Shown piece by piece: positions 1 through 5,053 of a stretch of 5,290 bases of DNA. The stretch is from assembly GCA_043823315.1 (NCBI GenBank), contig JBDRAU010000013.1:1-5290 (forward strand), read 5' to 3'. The DNA is from JBDRAU01 sp043823315 (GTDB lineage Bacteria > Patescibacteriota > UBA1384 > DTJR01). Under the pieces are notes generated by a model. It was given only the letters and a program-made list of their open reading frames with translations. It was not told the DNA's origin and made no database searches. The translations under genes were made by a program, and so were the position numbers. Within the stretch, counting starts at the first letter, position 1, and every line of letters starts with the position of its first letter.

Positions 1-29
1 GCAGGGCTCGAAGAATAAACAGAGGGAAT

Positions 30-53
30 CAAAAACAGGGCCGAAGCCCTGTT
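30..53 (-). terminator. Intrinsic terminator downstream of greA
   Basis: On the minus strand an 8-bp perfect stem, AACAGGGC pairing with GCCCTGTT (plus positions 46-53 and 34-41), closes on a TTCG tetraloop and runs into a TTTTT tract (plus 35-31) followed by GATT. A GC-rich stem, a stable UUCG loop and a U-tract are the classical Rho-independent terminator. An additional AGGGAA/TTCCCT pair (plus 52-57 and 23-28) can extend or compete with the base of the stem. The plus-strand reading has no T-tract, so termination is directed only at minus-strand transcripts, ending the greA message about 95-115 nt after its stop codon. Confidence 0.93.
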
Positions 54-59
54 CCCTAG

Positions 60-105
60 ATCCTGAAACGAGTTCAGGATGACAGTTGTGTTAGTTCAGG
101 ATGAC
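60..105. repeat. REP-like palindrome with duplicated 13-bp arm
   Basis: AGTTCAGGATGAC occurs twice, at 71-83 and 93-105, a direct repeat with a 22-bp period. The first copy is also the right arm of a perfect 8-bp palindrome, ATCCTGAA (60-67) and TTCAGGAT (73-80), with a 5-nt loop. On the minus strand this reads GTCATCCTGAACT twice, the second copy followed by CGTTTCAGGAT. From memory, intergenic palindromes of this GTCATCCTGAA...TTCAGGAT type are dispersed in many bacterial genomes; I cannot confirm other copies from this window. It lies between the greA stop codon and its terminator, so it would be transcribed as part of the greA 3' region. Confidence 0.6.
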
Positions 106-134
106 CCCAGTAGTACAGAATATTGACTACGGGG
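105..134 (-). other. Stem-loop just after the greA stop codon
   Basis: CCCC (105-108) pairs with GGGG (131-134) and GTAGT (110-114) with ACTAC (126-130), leaving a single bulged base at 109 and an 11-nt loop. That gives a 9-bp imperfect stem starting 12 nt past the greA stop codon. No T-tract follows on the minus strand, so it is not itself a terminator. It is the first of three consecutive hairpins in the greA 3' region. It could protect the message end or delay 3' exonucleases, but the function is inference. Confidence 0.5.
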
Positions 135-146
135 CAAGCATTAAAT

Positions 147-608
147 TTACGCTATCGAAACTATCTTAATTTCCATATCTCCACCAGGAGTTTTGGCGAT
201 AACCTTAGAACCAGCTTTTTGGCCGACCAAAGAAGAACCGATGGGGGAATCGGCCGATATTTTACCAGAGAGCGGATCGGCTTCGGCGGAACCGACAATC
301 TCATATTCTAGCTTTTCGCCGTCCATTTGTACCTTTACTACAGATCCAAGCGATACCTCTCCTGCGTGCTTGGACTCTATGATCTCGGAGTATTTGAGCA
401 TGTGTTGGATTTCCTGAATCCTACCTTCTATAAACGATTGCTCATTTCTGGCATCTTCGTATTCGGCATTTTCGCTCAAGTCCCCATAATCCTTGGCTCT
501 TTTGATTCGATCAATAACAGCAGGGCGCTTGCTCTTTTTCAAACCTTCAAGCTCGCTTTTGAGTTTCTCTACCCCTGATTTGGTTAACTTAATAACATTT
601 TGTACCAT
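147..608 (-). CDS. greA: Transcription elongation (transcript cleavage) factor GreA
   Basis: A 153-residue protein, close to the usual 155-160 of GreA. Residues 1 to about 75 form the predicted antiparallel coiled coil that enters the secondary channel of RNA polymerase. Its tip carries the family signature GDLSENAEY (42-50), with acidic D43 and E46 corresponding to the pair that stimulates polymerase to cleave backtracked RNA. Residues from about 80 to 153 are the FKBP-like C-terminal domain, including SPIGSSLVG (121-129), the family SP(I/L)G motif. The ATG start is supported by AAAAGG (617-622) 8 nt upstream. The gene has its own promoter and leader hairpin in the 100-nt gap after mrdA and ends at a strong terminator, so it is probably an independent unit that also receives read-through from the mre operon. 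It contains no cysteine and shows no sign of damage. GreA is much likelier than GreB, given the sequence and the gene's single-copy style context. Confidence 0.97.
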   Translation of the reverse strand: MVQNVIKLTKSGVEKLKSELEGLKKSKRPAVIDRIKRAKDYGDLSENAEYEDARNEQSFIEGRIQEIQHMLKYSEIIESKHAGEVSLGSVVKVQMDGEKLEYEIVGSAEADPLSGKISADSPIGSSLVGQKAGSKVIAKTPGGDMEIKIVSIA

Positions 609-632
609 AACAAGTACCTTTTAATTTAATTA

Positions 633-653
633 CCACTACAGTTTATGCAGTGG
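633..653 (-). promoter_or_regulatory. Hairpin in the greA 5' leader
   Basis: In the minus-strand transcript CCACTGCA (plus 653-646) pairs with TGTAGTGG (plus 640-633), one pair being a G-U wobble, around the 5-nt loop TAAAC. The stem starts a few nucleotides after the predicted transcription start and ends about 10 nt before the Shine-Dalgarno AAAAGG, which stays unpaired. No U-tract follows, so it is not an attenuator of the intrinsic type. A 5' stabilising structure or a protein or RNA binding site is possible. Confidence 0.5.
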
Positions 654-663
654 CGACGTGATA

Positions 664-692
664 ATTATACAAAAAACGAATTTAAAAATCAA
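664..692 (-). promoter_or_regulatory. Promoter for greA
   Basis: The minus strand reads TTGATT (plus 692-687), a 17-bp spacer (670-686), then a perfect TATAAT (plus 669-664). The -10 is consensus, the -35 matches TTGACA at four of six positions and the spacing is optimal for a housekeeping sigma factor. Transcription would start near 657, giving an untranslated leader of about 50 nt. The -35 lies only about 16 bp past the mrdA stop codon. No strong terminator separates it from mrdA. Confidence 0.75.
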
Positions 693-708
693 TACCTATT
701 TAAAAAAA

Positions 709-2577
709 TCAGTCCTGCTTGTTTTCGCTCCACCATCTAAGGACATCGCGCGCCACCGGAGCAGCGGTTTGATATCCCTCGCCGCCACCCTCGATTAAAA
801 CAGAAATTACAATTTCAGGACTATCGGATGGAGCAAAAGACGTAAACCACGCATGGGTTTTATCCTCTGTACCAAATTGAGCAGTTCCGGTTTTCGCCGA
901 AACTTCAATGGGAAAATCATCACCGAAAACCGTATAAGCCGAACCGCTTGCAACGGTTTGTCGCATACCATCGCGCACAATGCCTAAAGTACTGTCCGAA
1001 AACGCATTTTCCGAAATCATTTTTTTCTTAACGAGCGGATCGGCAATTTTCTTATCGCTAGATAGAACTTCCGAAACTACGTGAGGAGTGAAGAGTTTGC
1101 CGGAATTGGCGATTGACGCGGTCGCGTTAGCTATTTGAAGCGGAGTCACCAAAAGATCACCCTGACCGATCGCCATATTGTAAGTATTGCCAATATACCA
1201 ATTTTCCCCCGTTGTGCGCTTTTTCCACTCCGGTGTTGGCAAAAAACCATCCCCTTCCCCCGTTAAATCAATGCCTGTTTTTTTGCCAAATCCAAATTTT
1301 TCAAGACCCTTCTTCATTCCTTCGGGACCAAGTCCGTTTGAAATCGGTCCCCAGCCACCCCCGAGAGCGTAAAAGAAAATGTTGTTCGACTCGGCGATTG
1401 CCCGCCTTATATCCGTATAGCCGTGATCTTTCCAGTCAGGAAAAACCCATTGGCCGATTTCAATAAACGGCGGGGTCTCAAAAGCAGTGTCCTCGCTGAC
1501 TATGCCATCGTTTAAGGCCGTTGAAGCAATAAAGGGTTTGATCGTTGAGCCGGTAGGATAGACTCCGGAGATAGCTCTATTTAAAAATGGTTTTGAAGGA
1601 TTGTTAAAAATATCCTCGAGCTCATCCTGTGTTATCCCGCTTGAAATTTTGCTGTTGTCATAAAGCGGAAGGGAAACCATTGCCAAGATCCCGCCATCTC
1701 GCGGATCTAGAGCAACCAGTACTCCCTGCGTATTTAATTTATCGGTTTCTTCTTTTAGCCTTGTGTAAGCAAACCTTTGAAGATTTAAGTCGATTGATGT
1801 TTTGACGGTTTGGCCGATTTGGGGCTCTTCTTTTGATAAAAACCTAACCAGACGATTACCCGCATCAACTTCAGCTTTGTGGTTTCCCGGCACGCCCTGC
1901 AGGAGATCGTCGTAGATTTTTTCAATTCCGCTTTTGCCGGTAATTCCATTGATAGCGGCGATTAGTTTTGAAGACTGTTCCTCTTCGCTAACCCGACCGA
2001 CATAGCCTAATTCGTGCGCAAGACTCGGTTCGTTATAAACACGCTTAAAAGTCGGGCTGATTTCGAATTCGCCATAAACCGGCAATTTGGACTTAACCAA
2101 GAGTGCTTCCTCGCGCCCCATTTGCTCCTTTAAAATCGTAAAACCGGATCCAGTCTGTTTTTCAATTGAGTCTTTTACTTCGTCTTTGGAAAGACCGATA
2201 ATTGAAAGCAAAGACGGGTCTATTTTTTCAACTTCTGATACTTTCGAGATTCTGGTGATGAGCTGGTAGCTTGCTTCGTTGCTAACTAAAACCTCACCAT
2301 TTTTATCGACAATTTTTCCGCGCGCCCCCGGAACAGGAATATTTTTGATTCGGTTTCCTTCAGCTAAACGCAAATTTACATAACCTTCCTTTACTTGCAA
2401 GTTAAAAAGCCTAAAACCTAAAAATACAAAAATGGCTGCCATCAAGAGAAGCGGCCAGAGTGTTTTTTGATCCGCTTCTTTTTTGATCGGCTCATCGGAT
2501 TCATAAAAATTCCGCTCGTTCAAATCGTCAGAAGCTTTGCCAAGTGTTTTACTTGGATAGAATTTGCTTTTTGCCAT
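709..2577 (-). CDS. mrdA: Penicillin-binding protein 2, elongasome transpeptidase
   Basis: A class B penicillin-binding protein of 622 residues, within the PBP2 range (about 600-650). It crosslinks peptidoglycan stem peptides during side-wall growth. A 39-residue charged cytoplasmic tail precedes one membrane anchor (about 40-60). The dimerisation or pedestal domain follows, with RGKIVDKNG (86-94) and GIEKIYDDLLQGVPG (217-231). The transpeptidase domain begins near 255 and holds all three active-site motifs: S344-T-I-K347 with the acylated serine, S397-N-N399 and K562-T-G-T565. DWKDHG (381-386) and FFYALGGGWG (401-410), followed by an insertion before FGFGKKTGIDL, resemble PBP2s of Patescibacteria as I recall them. 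The whole protein lacks cysteine, so a zinc site using Cys, as described for some proteobacterial PBP2s, cannot form. The ATG lies within the end of mreD (29-nt overlap) with only AGCAGG one base upstream, too close for a normal Shine-Dalgarno, so coupled translation is likely. FtsI (PBP3) is the alternative, but the mreBCD linkage favours PBP2. Confidence 0.97.
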   Translation of the reverse strand: MAKSKFYPSKTLGKASDDLNERNFYESDEPIKKEADQKTLWPLLLMAAIFVFLGFRLFNLQVKEGYVNLRLAEGNRIKNIPVPGARGKIVDKNGEVLVSNEASYQLITRISKVSEVEKIDPSLLSIIGLSKDEVKDSIEKQTGSGFTILKEQMGREEALLVKSKLPVYGEFEISPTFKRVYNEPSLAHELGYVGRVSEEEQSSKLIAAINGITGKSGIEKIYDDLLQGVPGNHKAEVDAGNRLVRFLSKEEPQIGQTVKTSIDLNLQRFAYTRLKEETDKLNTQGVLVALDPRDGGILAMVSLPLYDNSKISSGITQDELEDIFNNPSKPFLNRAISGVYPTGSTIKPFIASTALNDGIVSEDTAFETPPFIEIGQWVFPDWKDHGYTDIRRAIAESNNIFFYALGGGWGPISNGLGPEGMKKGLEKFGFGKKTGIDLTGEGDGFLPTPEWKKRTTGENWYIGNTYNMAIGQGDLLVTPLQIANATASIANSGKLFTPHVVSEVLSSDKKIADPLVKKKMISENAFSDSTLGIVRDGMRQTVASGSAYTVFGDDFPIEVSAKTGTAQFGTEDKTHAWFTSFAPSDSPEIVISVLIEGGGEGYQTAAPVARDVLRWWSENKQD

Positions 2578-3019
2578 ACCTGCTTTTTAGTAAATAAGAA
2601 ATAAAAATTATTATCATAAAAAATATAATGACGAGTAGATTATTTTTTAGAAAAACCGAGGGAAGAGCACGGTCATAGACCATATATAAAAACAGCAACT
2701 TAAAAGCCAAGATGAAAAATATCGAAACCATCTGGGTAAATCTGCTCGTGAAGTCAACTATTTTCCTGCCCAGAATCTTAATTAGCACTGCTTCGCCGAT
2801 AAGAAAAATCACAGTAAAGACGCTGCCGTCTAAAAGCGCAATATCAAATATAAATCCTCCCAAAAAAGCAACAATAATCGCCTCTTCTAGAGACAAACTT
2901 AAGGACAAATAAAAAACTGCGAGGGGTAAAAAAATCGGACTTATTTTAGCAACCATTACAGACAAAGCGATATCAAATAAGCTCGCCAGAATAATAATGA
3001 GAATCTTTTTATAGTTCAT
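2549..3019 (-). CDS. mreD: Rod shape-determining membrane protein MreD
   Basis: A 156-residue, very hydrophobic protein of typical MreD length (about 155-175). By eye it has five or six membrane-spanning segments, at roughly 5-24, 27-43, 46-65, 67-82, 96-115 and 124-145, ending in a basic cytoplasmic tail (KSRYGKKQ). The FIFDIAL segment (57-62) resembles the conserved G-x-x-x-D stretch of MreD. Sequence conservation in this family is low, so the call leans on topology and on its position between mreC and mrdA. MreD is the integral membrane partner of MreC in the elongation complex. The ATG overlaps the mreC 3' end by 11 nt and no clear Shine-Dalgarno precedes it, which fits translational coupling to mreC. 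Its own 3' end overlaps mrdA by 29 nt. Confidence 0.92.
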   Translation of the reverse strand: MNYKKILIIILASLFDIALSVMVAKISPIFLPLAVFYLSLSLSLEEAIIVAFLGGFIFDIALLDGSVFTVIFLIGEAVLIKILGRKIVDFTSRFTQMVSIFFILAFKLLFLYMVYDRALPSVFLKNNLLVIIFFMIIIFISYLLKSRYGKKQILSK

Positions 3020-3797
3020 GATTCAAAACGCTGACAAAGTCGATTAGATATGGGTTGATAGGGGACTTGACCCTAACCCTTTGGAATAGCTCTCCTTCGA
3101 TTCCCAAGTTGAGTGCAACTCCTCCGATCAGAAGACCAGAGGGAAGTTCTCCCCCGAGACCGCTGGTCATCACTTTGTCCCCCGCTTCGATCTTGGAATT
3201 GATCGGAATATCAGTCACCGTCAAACCCTCAAGCCCTCCTTGCAAAAGTCCGCCTTCGGGATTTTTTTCCATCATAACCGGCACGAGCAATCCATGAGAA
3301 AAGATCAGCTCAACTTCGGACCGATTTTTTTCCACTTTGCCGACGCGTCCGACAAAATATCCGTTTGCAAGCACCGCACTACCCGATTTTACCGAGTCTT
3401 CCTCGCCTCGATTAATGATTATTTTTTGGCTTAGCCCGCCGGGAGTTCTGCTAACTACTTTCGCTATGATTACCTCACCGAGCGCTTCACTTTTATCAAC
3501 TTCGCGCATTAGTTCGATGCACTGCCTAGAACTATTTTTTAATCTAGCAACTTTTGCGGTAAGCTCGCGATTATTATTTTCAAGCTCTTTATTTTTGCTA
3601 TTAAGAGAACCGATGTCTTTTAAAAGCGAAATTGGACTCACTATTCTTTTGCCCGTTTCAACCAAAATATTTGAGGCAGGTAAAATAACCGATTTTGCAA
3701 AATATTCAAACGGCAAGGGCCAAATGTTGTAGAGAACAAAAATTAAAATCAACGCTCCGATAAGATAAAGATAAAGTTTCTTCACTTGCCCCCACAT
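3009..3797 (-). CDS. mreC: Rod shape-determining protein MreC
   Basis: A 262-residue bitopic protein, near the lower end of the MreC range. It has a short basic N-terminus, one membrane segment (about 8-24), a charged coiled coil (about 62-104, rich in K, E, N and L) and then the extracytoplasmic beta domain (about 108-258). The family signature TSGLGGELPSGLLIGGV lies at 211-227, and the earlier INRGEEDSVKSGSAV (128-142) and GYFVGRVG (146-153) are also characteristic. MreC forms periplasmic or extracytoplasmic scaffolds that activate PBP2-RodA. An in-frame TAG sits directly before the chosen ATG, so no longer start exists. No Shine-Dalgarno precedes this ATG. A GTG at codon 5 (3783-3785), preceded by GGGGG three nt away, is an alternative start that would shorten the protein by four residues. 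The gene follows mreB after a 96-nt gap, unusually wide compared with the overlapping genes downstream, and overlaps mreD by 11 nt. Confidence 0.96.
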   Translation of the reverse strand: MWGQVKKLYLYLIGALILIFVLYNIWPLPFEYFAKSVILPASNILVETGKRIVSPISLLKDIGSLNSKNKELENNNRELTAKVARLKNSSRQCIELMREVDKSEALGEVIIAKVVSRTPGGLSQKIIINRGEEDSVKSGSAVLANGYFVGRVGKVEKNRSEVELIFSHGLLVPVMMEKNPEGGLLQGGLEGLTVTDIPINSKIEAGDKVMTSGLGGELPSGLLIGGVALNLGIEGELFQRVRVKSPINPYLIDFVSVLNHEL

Positions 3798-3889
3798 CTA
3801 TTATTAAAAAACCATTTATTTTTTCCAACTCGATATTGATATTCTTTTCTAAAGTTCATTTTTGATTTTCTTCGACTTAGGTGTGGGGG
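3789..3889 (-). promoter_or_regulatory. Inverted repeat spanning the mreB-mreC gap
   Basis: In the minus-strand transcript CCCCCACA (plus 3889-3882), 4 nt after the mreB stop codon, is perfectly complementary to TGTGGGGG (plus 3796-3789), which starts on the second base of the mreC ATG. The two GC-rich arms flank about 85 nt of very AT-rich sequence. Pairing would bury most of the mreC start codon and the first codons in a stem closing the whole gap. The repeat itself is seen directly; a role in limiting mreC relative to mreB is inference. Confidence 0.4.
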
Positions 3890-3893
3890 TGAA

Positions 3894-4934
3894 TTAATCT
3901 AAGGCGCTTGAGAGCAGAACTGAACGCAAGTTTTCCAGATCCTCAATCACAACCCCGGTTCCCCTAACAACTGAAGTCAAAGGATCATCGGCGATGTGAA
4001 CTTTCGTTTGGGTTTGCTCGGCAATTAACCGATCAAGCCCGCGAAGTAACGCGCCTCCTCCTGATAAAATTATACCGCGCTCCAAAATATCGGCTACAAG
4101 CTCGGGCGGAGCTTCTTCGATAGTCGCTTTAACGCTATTTACGATCGAGCGCACTGATTTTGAAATTGCTTTTTTGATTACCTCATCGTTTATGATAATT
4201 TCTTTGGGAAGTCCGCTGACAAGATCGCGCCCTCGCATCGGACAAGTTAAAACTTCCTCAAGCTCGATCGCCGAACCGATGTTAATTTTTAAATCCTCCG
4301 CAGTTCTCAGCCCGAGCGACAAATTGAAATTGTCCCTCGCGAAATCGACAATGTCCTCGTTCATTTCATCTCCGGCAATTCGCAATGATCGGCTGGTGAC
4401 AATTCCGCCGAGGGAAATTACAGCCACTTCGGTCGTACCGCCGCCGATATCGACAATCATTGATCCGGTCGATTCCTGCACAGGCAACCTTGAGCCGATC
4501 GCGGCTGCCAGCGGCTCTTCGATCAAATAAACCTCGCGCGCTCCGGCAGAAAGGGCCGCTTCCTCGACTGCGCGGCGCTCAACTTCGGTGACTCCATATG
4601 GTACTCCAATCACAACGCGCGGTCGGGGAGATATGGAGAATTTTCGTTCGGTAGTTTTTGAAATAAAATACCTAAGCATTTGTTCGGTAATTTCAAAATC
4701 AGAAATTACCCCGTCAGCCAGAGGCCTGATCGCCACAATATAGGAAGGTGTGCGACCAACCATTTGTCTGGCTTCTTCGCCGATTGCCAACACTTGCTTG
4801 GTCCGTTGGTTGATCGCCACAACCGACGGCTCGTTGATAACAACGCCGCGATTTTTTACATAAACCAAAGAATTGGCCGTTCCAAGGTCGATCCCAACGT
4901 CATCTGAAAAAAATCCAAAGAGTTTGTCGAACAT
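3894..4934 (-). CDS. mreB: Rod shape-determining actin homologue MreB
   Basis: A 346-residue protein, the standard MreB length (about 335-350). Nucleotide-binding motifs in order: phosphate 1, GIDLGTANSLVY (14-25, with D16); connect 1, EEPLAAAIG (139-147), containing the presumed catalytic glutamate; phosphate 2, VDIGGGTTEV (161-170, with D162); and the adenosine motif LSGGGALLRGLD (290-301). MreB polymerises with ATP into membrane-attached filaments that orient the wall-synthesis complex. The first residues, MFDKLFGFFSDD, form an amphipathic stretch right before GIDLGTA, as expected for the membrane-binding N-terminus. I chose the ATG at 4934 because AAGGTGG precedes it at good spacing, the protein then aligns with family N-termini, and an in-frame TTG 20 codons upstream (4994) lies inside the promoter. 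The usual VPSG segment reads VPYG (111-114), a position that varies in the family. First gene of the mreBCD-mrdA unit. Confidence 0.99.
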   Translation of the reverse strand: MFDKLFGFFSDDVGIDLGTANSLVYVKNRGVVINEPSVVAINQRTKQVLAIGEEARQMVGRTPSYIVAIRPLADGVISDFEITEQMLRYFISKTTERKFSISPRPRVVIGVPYGVTEVERRAVEEAALSAGAREVYLIEEPLAAAIGSRLPVQESTGSMIVDIGGGTTEVAVISLGGIVTSRSLRIAGDEMNEDIVDFARDNFNLSLGLRTAEDLKINIGSAIELEEVLTCPMRGRDLVSGLPKEIIINDEVIKKAISKSVRSIVNSVKATIEEAPPELVADILERGIILSGGGALLRGLDRLIAEQTQTKVHIADDPLTSVVRGTGVVIEDLENLRSVLLSSALD

Positions 4935-4937
4935 AAC

Positions 4938-4944
4938 CCACCTT
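4938..4944 (-). promoter_or_regulatory. Ribosome binding site of mreB
   Basis: The minus strand reads AAGGTGG, differing from AAGGAGG at one base, with its AAGG core 6 nt before the ATG at 4934. It decides between two in-frame starts: the upstream TTG at 4994 has no such element and lies between the -35 and -10 boxes. Confidence 0.8.
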
Positions 4945-4980
4945 ACAGCTAAAAAAATAACCCCTCGAGCTACAGAGCTG

Positions 4981-5008
4981 ATTTTATCAAGCAAAACAGA
5001 TAAGTCAA
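4981..5008 (-). promoter_or_regulatory. Promoter for the mreBCD-mrdA operon
   Basis: The minus strand reads TTGACT (plus 5008-5003), a 16-bp spacer (4987-5002), then TAAAAT (plus 4986-4981). Each hexamer differs from the sigma-70-type consensus at one position. Transcription would begin near 4974, leaving a leader of about 40 nt before the mreB ATG. No hairpin terminator is visible between the mltG stop and this promoter, so read-through from mltG may add to expression. Confidence 0.78.
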
Positions 5009-5053
5009 TTTTTAAGAAAATGAGTAGGAGTCAAAAATGACACGGTCAAAGCA

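Noticed and set aside
1..29. Possible extra palindrome arm: CAGGGCT at 2-8 could pair with AGCCCTG at 44-50
   Set aside because: It competes with the much stronger terminator stem, and the flanking sequence is cut off by the window edge.
123..578. Plus-strand open frames opposite greA
   Set aside because: They lie on the complement of a well-supported greA and show no ribosome site or family resemblance.
702..744. Possible terminator at the end of mrdA: GTCCT (712-716) and AGGAC (740-744) followed by a run of seven T on the minus strand
   Set aside because: The stem is only 5 bp with a 23-nt loop, so it is too weak to call. The T-run may be chance in an AT-rich gap.
3337..3732. Plus-strand open frame of 131 codons opposite mreC, and a 118-codon one opposite mreB (4174-4530)
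   Set aside because: Both are antisense shadows of strongly supported genes, with low-complexity Ser/Pro-rich translations and no recognisable domain.
4935..4980. Attenuator-like T-run in the mreB leader (minus strand TTATTTTTTT)
   Set aside because: The preceding GAGCT/AGCT motifs give only very short stems; no stable hairpin abuts the T-run.
4935..4994. Upstream TTG start extending MreB to 366 residues
   Set aside because: No ribosome site precedes it, it falls inside the predicted promoter, and the extra residues precede the expected amphipathic MreB N-terminus.
5029..5049. Further TTGAC-like hexamers upstream (minus strand, at 5029-5034 and 5044-5049)
   Set aside because: Neither has a convincing -10 at 16-18 bp, so they are not reported as additional promoters, although the repetition beside the real -35 is noticeable.
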